Assembly: GCF_022478115.1 (NCBI RefSeq) | Contig: NZ_JAKGSC010000002.1 | Coordinates: 62,001-126,000, forward strand | DNA length: 64,000 nt | Source of the DNA: Tenacibaculum aquimarinum | GTDB taxonomy: Bacteria > Bacteroidota > Bacteroidia > Flavobacteriales > Flavobacteriaceae | Direction of reading: 5' to 3' | Shown: piece after piece, positions 37,368 through 46,512 of the stretch | How the letters are laid out: each line of letters begins with the position of its first letter | Numbering within the stretch: position 1 is the first letter of the stretch | The notes under the pieces: model-generated | Told to the model about the DNA's origin: nothing | The model's database searches: none | Seen by the model: the letters and a program-made list of their open reading frames with translations, nothing else | Made by a program: the position numbers and the translations under genes

Positions 37368-38627
37368 ATGGCAAGAGATAAAATAATAGATATCGTTGTC
37401 TTTGGTGAAGAAATAGGTAAATTAGGATATGATTTAGACCAAGGAAAATCATTTTTCCAATATAATCCTGAATTTTTAGAATCAAATAAATATTTAAATT
37501 TGTTTCCTTTTATTTTTAAAAGAACAAAACCAGTACAGGTTTTTTCAGAATTTAAAATTGATACTTTTCAAGGATTACCACCTATGATAGCAGATTCGTT
37601 ACCTGACACTTTTGGTAATATTATATTTCAAGAATGGTTAACTGCAAGAGGTATTACTAAAGTTACACCACTAGAGCAATTGGCTTATGTTGCAGATCGT
37701 GGAATGGGTGCGTTGGAATATAAACCTATAAAAGAATTACCAAATACTTCTAAAGTTAATATAGATGAAGTTATTACTATTTTAGAAAAAGTATTAAAGC
37801 TTAAAAAAGATACTAAAGGAGAAGATTTAAGTGAATTAGCCTTGTTAAACATTTTTAAAATAGGAACATCGGCAGGAGGAGCGCGCCCTAAAATTTTAAT
37901 TTCTGAACACAAACAAACAGGAGAAATAATTGCTGGAGATAGAGAAATTAGTGAAGATTATAATCATTATTTAGTAAAACTACATATTGATGATAGTGAT
38001 GGCTATAACAAAGAAAAAGTGGAATATGCTTATTATCTTTTAGCAAAAGAAGCAGGTGTAGATATGATGCCTTCTAAATTAATAGATGATAAACATTTTG
38101 CAACATTGAGATATGATAGACAAAATGGAGAAAAACAACACGTTTTAACTGTAACTGGTTTAACAGGTTGGGATTTTAAAAGTCAACCAGAAAACTCGTC
38201 TTATGAGAATGTTTTTAAAGTAGCTTTAGGTTTAGAGGTGTCTCATAAAGATTTACAACAACTTTTTAAACGTATGGTGTTTAATCTTATTTTTAGAAAT
38301 GTAGATGATCATTTAAAAAATCATAGTTTTATTTATAATAAAGAAAGTAATAGTTGGAATTTAGGGCCAGCTTACGATTTAACCTATGCTTTAAACCCTT
38401 TATTTACTTTTAAAACAACTTCAAGAGCACTTTCTATTAATGGTAAACGTACAGAAATTACTTTAAAAGACTTATTAGCATTAGCAGATACTTTTTCGGT
38501 TAAAAACCCAAGAGGTATTATAAAGGAAGTGCAAAGTTTAATTCCTAAATGGAGTTTGTTTGCAAAAGAATTAAATATTCCTGAGCATATAATTACTTCA
38601 ATTGAAAAAGAAATTAAGGAATTTTAA
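37368..38627 (+). CDS. hipA: HipA-family serine/threonine kinase toxin
   Basis: A 419-residue protein. The N-terminal HipA_N-type domain (about 1-110, with PPMIADSLPDTFGN) precedes the HipA kinase core: a glycine/alanine-rich loop SAGGARPK (about residue 170), YLVKLHIDD, catalytic RNVDDHLKNHSF and metal-binding YDLTYALNP. Well-studied HipA phosphorylates glutamyl-tRNA synthetase and causes dormancy; the target here is not known. All visible catalytic residues look intact, so the module is probably active. Confidence 0.92.
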   Translation: MARDKIIDIVVFGEEIGKLGYDLDQGKSFFQYNPEFLESNKYLNLFPFIFKRTKPVQVFSEFKIDTFQGLPPMIADSLPDTFGNIIFQEWLTARGITKVTPLEQLAYVADRGMGALEYKPIKELPNTSKVNIDEVITILEKVLKLKKDTKGEDLSELALLNIFKIGTSAGGARPKILISEHKQTGEIIAGDREISEDYNHYLVKLHIDDSDGYNKEKVEYAYYLLAKEAGVDMMPSKLIDDKHFATLRYDRQNGEKQHVLTVTGLTGWDFKSQPENSSYENVFKVALGLEVSHKDLQQLFKRMVFNLIFRNVDDHLKNHSFIYNKESNSWNLGPAYDLTYALNPLFTFKTTSRALSINGKRTEITLKDLLALADTFSVKNPRGIIKEVQSLIPKWSLFAKELNIPEHIITSIEKEIKEF

Positions 38628-38646
38628 CGTTAAGAGAATTGCTTTT

Positions 38647-38682
38647 TTAAAGCGCATTTTTATACACCCAATGATTGTTTGT
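38647..38682 (-). pseudogene. Remnant of a third YchJ-like C-terminus
   Basis: Minus-strand translation gives NNHWVYKNAL then a stop, against NNYWVYKSAL-stop at the end of YchJ copy 2. DNA similarity covers only about 36 bases. The frame is closed by a stop two codons upstream. The orientation is the same as for the two intact copies. Confidence 0.45.
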
Positions 38683-38818
38683 GAGCTACGTCTAAAATTA
38701 ATAAATCAACTTCAGGAAAAGAAATATTCGATAAAAAAGCAAAAATACGTTTAAGATTAATTTCAGAATGTCCGGTAAAAAGTATTTTTCTTATACGATA
38801 TAAACTTGTAAAATAAAT
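38660..38818 (-). pseudogene. Unidentified gene fragment (about 52 codons)
   Basis: The minus-strand open frame reads like a real protein end (EINLKRIFAFLS, then SFPEVDLLILDVAH) but has an upstream in-frame stop and no credible start. Its family is not recognised. It overlaps the ychJ remnant in another frame, so at most one of the two readings explains the overlap. Confidence 0.25.
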
Positions 38819-38912
38819 TTATATTTCAATGTTCAAATTACTTAAAGCTACTCTAAAATTATTGAGATAATAATTTGTATTATTGTAATTATAATCCACA
38901 CTTATTTTATCG

Positions 38913-41717
38913 TTGAAACTTTTTAAAAAACTTATTTATGTCTTTTTGCATTTAGGAATATTGGTTTCTAATGCACAAGAATTACCTCCTATTAATAATT
39001 ATACTCCTGTAGATTATAATGGAGAAACCCAAAATTGGGGAATTTCTCAATCTAAAGAGGGGTATATTTATGCTGCAAACAATAAAGGTTTATTAGAGTT
39101 TAACGGAGCAAATTGGCAATTGTATCCAACTCCAAATGAAACCATAATGCGTTCTGTTAAGGTTTATAAAGATAAAATCTTTACAGGTTTTTATATGGAT
39201 TTTGGTTATTGGCAAAAAAATGAATTTGGTTCTCTAAAATATACTTCAATAGCTGAAAAAAGTACAATTCCTTTATTAGAAGATGAGCAGTTTTGGAGTA
39301 TTATACAAGTTGAAGACTGGATTTTATTTCAATCCTTACAAAGAATTTATTTATATAACCTAAATACAAAGGAGTTTAAAGTTATAAAATCAAATACTAC
39401 TATAACAAAAATGTTAAAAGTTGATGATACTATATATTTTCAACAAATAAACAAAGGTGTTTTTAAGATTGAAAAAGGAGGTGCTAAATTATTGTCTGAT
39501 GATAAGATTTTTAAAAATGGTAATATTGTTTCAATATTTAAAAAAGGAAATCAATTACTATTTTTAACAGAAAATAAAGGTTTTTATCTTTTAGATAAAA
39601 ACAAAGTAATCCCTTGGAATATTCCTTCTAAAAAAAGAATTCTAGGTAAAACTATTTATAGCGGTATTCAGCTATCAAACAAAGATTTTGCATTAGGTAC
39701 TATCTCTAACGGCTTTATTTATCTTACAAGTGAAGGCGATTTTAAATATGAGATTAATCAAAAAAACGGATTAAACAACAATACTATTTTATCACTTTTT
39801 GAAGATGTAGAAGGAAATGTTTGGTTGGGCTTAGATAACGGAATAGATTGTGTAGATGTAAGTTCTCCTTTAAAAATTTATAAAGATATAGATGGAGATA
39901 TTGGTACTGTTTATGCTTCAATATTATTTAATAATAAACTCTATTTAGGTACTAATCAAGGTTTGTTCTATAAAGAATACGAGTCACAAGATAATTTTAC
40001 TTTTATAAAAAACACACAAGGACAAGTTTGGTGTATAAAAGAAATTGAAGGACAATTGTTTTGTGGACATAATACAGGAACATTTATTATTCAAGATAAT
40101 AATAAAGCAGATAAAATTTCTAACATACAAGGAACCTGGGATATAAAAAAGATAAATAAAGGTACCTTGATACAAGGAAATTATAAAGGCTTACATATAT
40201 TAACAAAACAAAATAATGTATGGAAGTATAAAAATAAAATTGAAGGATTTGATAACTCTAGTAGGTATTTTGAGTTGTTAGATTCTAATATGATTTTTGT
40301 AAACCATGAGTATAAAGGAGTGTTTAAATTAAATGTAGATAGCTCTTATAGAAAAGTAAAAACAGTAGTAAAAGACACTACTGCGCAAAAAGGAATTCAC
40401 TCTGGTATTGTTAAATATAAAGATGAAATATTATATGCTAATAAAAAAGGTGTTTTTAAGTATGATGAAGTTTTAAATGAGTTTAAAAAAGATACTATTT
40501 TAAGTGCTCTTTTTTTAGAAAAAAATTATACTTCTGGGAAATTAATAGTAGCTAAAGAATTTAATAAACTATGGGCATTTACTAAAAATGGAATAAACTA
40601 TTCTGCTCCAGGAAAATTGAGCTCTAAACCCACGATAAAATATAATTTTTTGTCAGAAAATCTTCGCAAAGGGGCTACAGGATATGAAAATATATCTTTT
40701 TTGAAAAATAATAAATACTTAATTGGTATTTCTAAAGGTTATATAATTTTAAATGAAGATAAGAATGAAGAAATTAAGAATTTTCCAATAAAAATTACTT
40801 CCATTAAAGCATATTCATTAAATAACATACAAAAGAAATTAAATTTAAAGATATCTGCTAGTTTAGAAAATAATATTAATAATGTAGAAATTTCATATGC
40901 AACGCCAGTATACAGTAAGTTTAAAGAAGTTTTATATCAATACAAATTAGAGGGGCAAAATAATATTTGGAGTAATTGGAGTAGAAAGACTAATGTTTTA
41001 TTCGAAAATTTAAAATATGGTGATTATACTTTTACTACAAGATCTAAAATTGCTGATAAGTTAAGTTCTAAGGTCGCAACCTACAAGTTTTCTATTAAAA
41101 AGCCTTGGTACCTTAGTAACCTTATGTTTATTATTTATTGTTTATCACTTATTGTTTTATACTACATAATACATACTATGTACACAAGTTATTATAAAAA
41201 ACAACAAGAAGAAGTTTTAAAAAGTAAGCAAAAAGAGTTTGAGTTAACAACTTTAGAGAACGAGAAACAATTAATGCGTATTAGAAATGATAAGTTAAGA
41301 GCAGATATTGAAAGTAAAAATAGAGAATTAGCTAGTTCTACAATGAGTATTATTAAAAAGAACGAATTCTTAAACTCTATAAAGAAAGAGCTTACGATAG
41401 CTGGAGAAACTGCTAGTAAGAATGTAATTAAAATTATAGATAATAACTTAAATAATACAGACGATTGGCAATTGTTTAAAGAAGCTTTTAATAATGCAGA
41501 TAAAGATTTTATAAAGAAGATAAAATTGAAGCACACTGTTTTAACTCCTAATGATTTGCGTTTATGTGCATATTTAAGACTTAATTTATCTTCAAAAGAA
41601 ATAGCGCCATTGTTAAATATTTCTCCAAGGAGCGTAGAAATAAAAAGGTACCGTTTACGTAAAAAAATGAATTTACCGCACGAAACTAACTTAACAAACT
41701 ATATTTTAGAGATATAG
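38913..41717 (+). CDS. Membrane-bound propeller/Y_Y_Y sensor with LuxR-type HTH (laminarin-locus regulator)
   Basis: A 934-residue protein with a TTG start at the beginning of a signal peptide. Residues about 25-640 form a two-component-regulator-type beta-propeller (repeats such as NNTILSLFEDVEGNVWLGLD), followed by a triple-tyrosine domain (about 640-730). One transmembrane helix (about 733-756), a coiled coil and a LuxR-like C-terminal HTH (about 868-934, SSKEIAPLLNISPRSVEIKR) complete it. It resembles hybrid two-component sensors but lacks histidine-kinase and receiver domains, so signal and DNA binding are on one chain. Its position just before susC suggests it activates the laminarin locus on sensing beta-glucan in the periplasm. 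Confidence 0.88.
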   Translation: MKLFKKLIYVFLHLGILVSNAQELPPINNYTPVDYNGETQNWGISQSKEGYIYAANNKGLLEFNGANWQLYPTPNETIMRSVKVYKDKIFTGFYMDFGYWQKNEFGSLKYTSIAEKSTIPLLEDEQFWSIIQVEDWILFQSLQRIYLYNLNTKEFKVIKSNTTITKMLKVDDTIYFQQINKGVFKIEKGGAKLLSDDKIFKNGNIVSIFKKGNQLLFLTENKGFYLLDKNKVIPWNIPSKKRILGKTIYSGIQLSNKDFALGTISNGFIYLTSEGDFKYEINQKNGLNNNTILSLFEDVEGNVWLGLDNGIDCVDVSSPLKIYKDIDGDIGTVYASILFNNKLYLGTNQGLFYKEYESQDNFTFIKNTQGQVWCIKEIEGQLFCGHNTGTFIIQDNNKADKISNIQGTWDIKKINKGTLIQGNYKGLHILTKQNNVWKYKNKIEGFDNSSRYFELLDSNMIFVNHEYKGVFKLNVDSSYRKVKTVVKDTTAQKGIHSGIVKYKDEILYANKKGVFKYDEVLNEFKKDTILSALFLEKNYTSGKLIVAKEFNKLWAFTKNGINYSAPGKLSSKPTIKYNFLSENLRKGATGYENISFLKNNKYLIGISKGYIILNEDKNEEIKNFPIKITSIKAYSLNNIQKKLNLKISASLENNINNVEISYATPVYSKFKEVLYQYKLEGQNNIWSNWSRKTNVLFENLKYGDYTFTTRSKIADKLSSKVATYKFSIKKPWYLSNLMFIIYCLSLIVLYYIIHTMYTSYYKKQQEEVLKSKQKEFELTTLENEKQLMRIRNDKLRADIESKNRELASSTMSIIKKNEFLNSIKKELTIAGETASKNVIKIIDNNLNNTDDWQLFKEAFNNADKDFIKKIKLKHTVLTPNDLRLCAYLRLNLSSKEIAPLLNISPRSVEIKRYRLRKKMNLPHETNLTNYILEI

Positions 41718-41791
41718 AAACTACAACACTTTGCTTTTATAGCTATACAATACCACAACATTGTCTTTTTTTTGTTTAAAATGAATATTTC

Positions 41792-41817
41792 AATCCCTTG
41801 TTAAATAAGGGGTTTTT
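41792..41817 (+). terminator. Weak terminator after the laminarin regulator
   Basis: AATCCCTT pairs with AAGGGGTT around a GTTAAAT loop, followed by a short T run. It separates the regulator from susC. Confidence 0.5.
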
Positions 41818-41925
41818 AATAAAAGCAATAAAAAATTACGATGTATACTTTTTGTAGTGTGTTTTTTTGCTGATATCTCATATTACTGCACTACTTTTAA
41901 CGAAATATTTAAAAACTATAATTAT

Positions 41926-44900
41926 ATGAGAAAACTCATTCCATTAATTGTCTTTAGTTTATTTTCAGTTATTACATTTTCACAAACATTAAATGTTAGT
42001 GGAATTGTTACTCAGGCTTCTTCAGGAGAAACTCTACCAGGAGTTAGTGTCGTTGTAAAAAATACGGCAAGAGGAACAGAAACTGATTTTGACGGAAAAT
42101 ACAGTTTATCAAACATTAGTAATGGAGCAACATTAATATTTAGTGCTATTGGTTCAGAAACTAAAGAAGTTGTTGTTACAAGTTCAAGAATAAATGTTGC
42201 TTTACAAGAAAGTGCAGAACAATTAGATGAAGTTGTAGTTATCGGTTACGGTACACAACGAAAAAAAGAAGTTACAGGTGCAATAGCTGTAGTTTCTAGT
42301 GAGTCTATAGAAAAATTAAAACCGGTTAGAGTAGAGCAAGCACTACAAGGTCAAGTTGCAGGTGTAAATATTACATCAACTTCTGGTTCTCCAGGAGCTA
42401 CTTCTAATATTAGAATTAGAGGTGTTTCTACAAACGGTAATAGTAATCCGTTAATATTGGTAGATGGTAATAGAATTGAAGATTTAAGTACAATTAATCC
42501 TTCAGATATTGAGTCTATTAATGTATTAAAAGATGCAACAGCTGGTATTTATGGTGTACAAGCCGCAAATGGTGTAATTTTAATTACAACTAAGTCTGGT
42601 AGAAAAAAATCAGATTATAAAATTAGTTTTAATTCATATTCAGGTATTCAAAAGACATCAAGAGAAATCCCAATGTTAAATGCTACCGAATATGCCTTAT
42701 TAGCTAATGAAGCACATGCTGCAAATGGAGCTGCATTACCATTTTTAAATGTATCTAATTTAGGAAAAGGTACTGATTGGCAAGATCAAGTATTTCAAAC
42801 AGCAGTTATGTCAAGTGCAGATATAAGTGTAAGTAAAGGAACCGAGAATGTTGCATATAATTTTTCAGCATCATATTTAGATCAAGATGGTATTGTAGGT
42901 TTAGATAAATCAAACTTTAACCGATTAACTGCTAAGTTAAATGTTAATGCGGATATTTTAGATAATTTAAAATTAACATCTTCTGTTATTTATACGAATA
43001 CTCATAATAAAGGTTTGCCTGAAAATGTTTTAGGCTCTGTATTATTTAATGCATTAAATTTTGCACCAAACTTAACACCTACAGACGGAAGTGGTAACTA
43101 TACTTTAACACCAGCAAGTGGTTTTGGACAAGAGGTAATTAATCCATTAGCACAAATGGCAACGACCTTTAATAAGACAACTGTTCATAAAATTGCCCCA
43201 ACATTAGGGTTAACATATAGTTTTTTAGATGGTTTTAGTGCAAGTGCAAAAATGCAGTATAATTACGCAACAGTTAATTCAAGAAGTTATTTTGGTATAA
43301 ATGAATTTGGTGTAAGTTCTACAGTATTTGATCGATTAAATAACAGCTTAACAAACTTTGAACAAGGGTACGAAGATTATATTTTTGACGCATATGTTAA
43401 ATACGAAAAGAAATTTAATGATGTGCATGATGTTAAAGTTTTATTAGGTACTTCTGTTTCAAAAGCACAAACACACAATATTGCTAATCAACAAGGATTC
43501 GATTTTATTAAAGGAAATTTAAATTCTGACATAAATGGAGGAGATAGGTTTGAAGATTATAATCTAATAAATAATACAGTAGATGTTGTAGATGGAGATA
43601 GATTACTTTCATATTTTTCAAGACTACAATATGGTTATGATGGTAAATATTTAATTTCAGCAGTATTAAGAAGAGATGGTTCTTCTAAATTTGGACCCGT
43701 AAATAAATTTGGTTTCTTCCCTTCAGCCTCTATAGGTTGGGTGGTTTCTAAGGAATCGTTTTTAGAAGATTCTGATGTAATTAATTTTTTAAAATTAAGA
43801 GCTAGTTATGGTATTATTGGAAATGATAGAATTCCTGCATTTGCATTTACTTCTTTGTTAAACGGACAAGGTCAATATGTTTTTGATGATGAAATTGTTA
43901 CAGGTGTTGCGGCAGGTGTATTATCTAATCCTGAAGTACGTTGGGAAAAACAAAAACCTTTAGATATTGGTTTAGATATTACCTTATTTGATAAGTTTGA
44001 AATAACAGTAGATTATTTTAAGAAAACCACAGAAGATTTATTAGTAAACCCTCAAGTTTCAGGAATTTTAGGAGTTTCTGCTCCAGGTTCTGGTTTACCA
44101 GTTGTAAATGCTGGTACAGTAGAAAATAAAGGATTTGAGTTTTCAATAGGTTATAAACAAAAAATTTCTGAAGACTTTAATTTTGGAATAAACTACAACT
44201 TTACAACATTAGATAATAAAGTACTTTTAGTAAATGGAGAAAATTCTTTTGTAGAAGGAGGTTCTTTTGGTGTAGGTCAAGAAGCACCATCAAGAATGGA
44301 AGCTGGTTTTCCAATTGGTTATTTTTATGGATACCAAACAAATGGTGTTTTTCAAACACAAGCAGAGGTTGATGCACATTCAACACAAACAAATGCAAAT
44401 CCAGGAGATTTAAGATTTGTTGACACCAATGAAGACGGTAAAATTGATCTTGATGATAGAACTTATATTGGAGACCCAATTGCAGACCTTAATATGGGGT
44501 TAAATTTAACATTGAATTATAAAAACTTAGATTTTTCTGCTTATGCATTTGCTTCTTTAGGTAATGAAATAGTTAGAAATTACGAAAGAAATTTAACGTT
44601 AACTAATAGACCTGTATGGTATTTAGATAGATGGACAGGTCTAGGAACAAGTAACACATCTCCAAGAGTAACAACTGGTGCAAATGGTAATACGCTGTTT
44701 TCAGACTTTTATGTAGAAGATGGTTCTTTTGTAAGATTACAAAATGTACAAGTTGGTTATAGCTTTGATCCAAGTAAATTTGGTAAATCTGGTATAGATA
44801 AATTAAGATTGTATATATCTGCTAATAATTTAGTAACACTTACTAAATACAGAGGATATGATCCAGCAGCAAGTGGTGGTGTTCCAACTCCAGAAAATCC

Positions 44901-44991
44901 AAATGTATCTTCTCCAATAGGAGCAGGTATAGATCAAGGTTTCTATCCAACACCAAAAACATTTTTATTTGGTTTAAATGTTAATTTTTAA
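41926..44991 (+). CDS. susC: SusC-family TonB-dependent receptor (laminarin)
   Basis: From ATG 41926 the product is 1021 residues; an upstream GTG/ATG frame from 41857 would place a 23-residue extension before the signal peptide and is rejected. Order: signal peptide (ending FSQ), regulatory beta domain (GIVTQASSGETLPGVSV), DEVVVIGYG, plug (SNIRIRGVSTNGNSNPL, QAANGVILITTKSG), barrel ending FLFGLNVNF. With SusD it imports beta-glucan oligosaccharides. First of a plus-strand operon reaching at least to the GH16 gene. Confidence 0.94.
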   Translation: MRKLIPLIVFSLFSVITFSQTLNVSGIVTQASSGETLPGVSVVVKNTARGTETDFDGKYSLSNISNGATLIFSAIGSETKEVVVTSSRINVALQESAEQLDEVVVIGYGTQRKKEVTGAIAVVSSESIEKLKPVRVEQALQGQVAGVNITSTSGSPGATSNIRIRGVSTNGNSNPLILVDGNRIEDLSTINPSDIESINVLKDATAGIYGVQAANGVILITTKSGRKKSDYKISFNSYSGIQKTSREIPMLNATEYALLANEAHAANGAALPFLNVSNLGKGTDWQDQVFQTAVMSSADISVSKGTENVAYNFSASYLDQDGIVGLDKSNFNRLTAKLNVNADILDNLKLTSSVIYTNTHNKGLPENVLGSVLFNALNFAPNLTPTDGSGNYTLTPASGFGQEVINPLAQMATTFNKTTVHKIAPTLGLTYSFLDGFSASAKMQYNYATVNSRSYFGINEFGVSSTVFDRLNNSLTNFEQGYEDYIFDAYVKYEKKFNDVHDVKVLLGTSVSKAQTHNIANQQGFDFIKGNLNSDINGGDRFEDYNLINNTVDVVDGDRLLSYFSRLQYGYDGKYLISAVLRRDGSSKFGPVNKFGFFPSASIGWVVSKESFLEDSDVINFLKLRASYGIIGNDRIPAFAFTSLLNGQGQYVFDDEIVTGVAAGVLSNPEVRWEKQKPLDIGLDITLFDKFEITVDYFKKTTEDLLVNPQVSGILGVSAPGSGLPVVNAGTVENKGFEFSIGYKQKISEDFNFGINYNFTTLDNKVLLVNGENSFVEGGSFGVGQEAPSRMEAGFPIGYFYGYQTNGVFQTQAEVDAHSTQTNANPGDLRFVDTNEDGKIDLDDRTYIGDPIADLNMGLNLTLNYKNLDFSAYAFASLGNEIVRNYERNLTLTNRPVWYLDRWTGLGTSNTSPRVTTGANGNTLFSDFYVEDGSFVRLQNVQVGYSFDPSKFGKSGIDKLRLYISANNLVTLTKYRGYDPAASGGVPTPENPNVSSPIGAGIDQGFYPTPKTFLFGLNVNF

Positions 44992-44999
44992 TATATAAA

Positions 45000-46499
45000 A
45001 TGATGAAAAAAATACATATACAATACTTATTCAGTTTTATACTATTAATTAGTGTAAATATATCTTGTAGTGATGATTTTGTTGACGTAAAATCTTTAGA
45101 TCCAAATTCAGAAGATTTTTTTAATACAGAAGAAGATTACAGAAATGCCGTAGTTGGTGCTTACGATTTATTACAAGCTACATATCAAAATGTCTTATTA
45201 GGCGAAATAGCTTCAGATAATACACTTTGTGGAGGTGAAAACGCTACTGATGTAATTGGGTTTCAACAAGTAGATGATATGACACATACTTCTTCTAATC
45301 AGCAATTAAGAGCTATTTGGGGCTGGATGTTTTCTGGAGTTAACAGAGCAAATTATATCTTAGAATTTCAAGATAAAACAGATTTTACAGGAAAAGAAGA
45401 GGTATTAGCACATGCGCGTTTTTTAAGAGCATATTACTATTTTGAATTAGTAAAATGGTTTGGAGATGTTCCTTTAGCTGTAGATAAAAGAATTCAATTT
45501 GGTGAGCAATTTGATATTGATAGAACACCAAAAGCAGAAATCTATGCACAGTTAGAGTTAGATTTAATTTATGCAGCGGATAATTTACCAGCAGTACAAG
45601 CTATAACTGGTTTAGCAACTAAAGGAGCAGCACAAGCATTATTAGGTAAAATTTATTTATATCAAGATAAGTTTGATGAAGCTTCAGCTATATTAGAAAC
45701 TCTTATAACAACAGGACCTTATAGTTTATCTCCATTATACACAGATATTTTTGAACATGATGATGAAAACAATAGCGAGTCAGTTTTTGAAGTTCAGTAT
45801 AATGATGATCAAGGAGCAAGTTTTAATTGCTTACAGTGTAGTGAAGGTAATGTAGCTGTAGGTTTTAGTGGTGTAAGAGCCTATGTAGCAACTCCAGGAA
45901 CTGAAGGAGACATCTTTTCTTCTGGGTTTAGTTTTAACGTACCAGTCCAAGAAGCAGTAGATGCTTTTGAAGCAGATGATACAAGAAAAGATGTTGCAAT
46001 TTTAGACATTGAAGCTTGGGCAACACAAACAGGTATAACTTATGGAACAGGTTATGAACATACAGGGTATTTCAACAGGAAATATATACCAAGAAAGCGT
46101 ACAGATACTGCAGCTGGTGACAGGAATTTAACAAATCCAAATAACTATAGAGCTATACGTTATGCAGATGTATTATTAATGGCAGCTGAAGCTTTTAATA
46201 GAAAACCAACTGCTAATGATGGAAAAGCTCAAGCTTACCTAAACTTAGTTAGACAAAGAGCATTTGGAGATATGAATCATAATATTACTTCTACAGGTTC
46301 TTCTTTAACAGAAGATATTTTAACAGAACGTAGAGTAGAATTATTAGGTGAAGGACATCGTTTTTTCGATTTAGTAAGAACTGGAGAAGCGGCTCAAAAA
46401 ATACCAGGTTTTATGGCTGGTAAAAATGAATTGTTTCCAATTCCTTTAATAGAAATTCAATTAACTGGTAATAGATGGGATCAAAACCCTGGATACTAA
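45000..46499 (+). CDS. susD: SusD-family glycan-binding lipoprotein (laminarin)
   Basis: A 499-residue lipoprotein (lipobox NISCSDD; ATG at 45000 or 45003). SusD landmarks are ARFLRAYYYFELVKWFGDVPL near residue 140, RYADVLLMAAEAFNR, LTERRVELLGEGHRFFDLVR and the C-terminal RWDQNPGY. It is of ordinary length, unlike the SusD of the alpha-glucan locus. It follows susC by 8 bases. Confidence 0.94.
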   Translation: MMKKIHIQYLFSFILLISVNISCSDDFVDVKSLDPNSEDFFNTEEDYRNAVVGAYDLLQATYQNVLLGEIASDNTLCGGENATDVIGFQQVDDMTHTSSNQQLRAIWGWMFSGVNRANYILEFQDKTDFTGKEEVLAHARFLRAYYYFELVKWFGDVPLAVDKRIQFGEQFDIDRTPKAEIYAQLELDLIYAADNLPAVQAITGLATKGAAQALLGKIYLYQDKFDEASAILETLITTGPYSLSPLYTDIFEHDDENNSESVFEVQYNDDQGASFNCLQCSEGNVAVGFSGVRAYVATPGTEGDIFSSGFSFNVPVQEAVDAFEADDTRKDVAILDIEAWATQTGITYGTGYEHTGYFNRKYIPRKRTDTAAGDRNLTNPNNYRAIRYADVLLMAAEAFNRKPTANDGKAQAYLNLVRQRAFGDMNHNITSTGSSLTEDILTERRVELLGEGHRFFDLVRTGEAAQKIPGFMAGKNELFPIPLIEIQLTGNRWDQNPGY

Positions 46500-46512
46500 A
46501 AACAAGTATAAT

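Larger units (their letters stand above)
38628..38912. other. Intergenic region with decayed gene fragments
   Basis: There is no intact gene in these 285 bases between hipA and the laminarin regulator. It holds a probable ychJ remnant (38647-38682) and an overlapping minus-strand open fragment (38660-38818) with protein-like composition. The remaining 90 bases before the regulator show no clear promoter box. Confidence 0.5.

Noticed and set aside
41857..41925. N-terminal extension of the laminarin SusC
   Set aside because: The extension precedes a normal signal peptide (MRKLIPLIVFSLF) and has no SusC counterpart; the start at 41926 is preferred.
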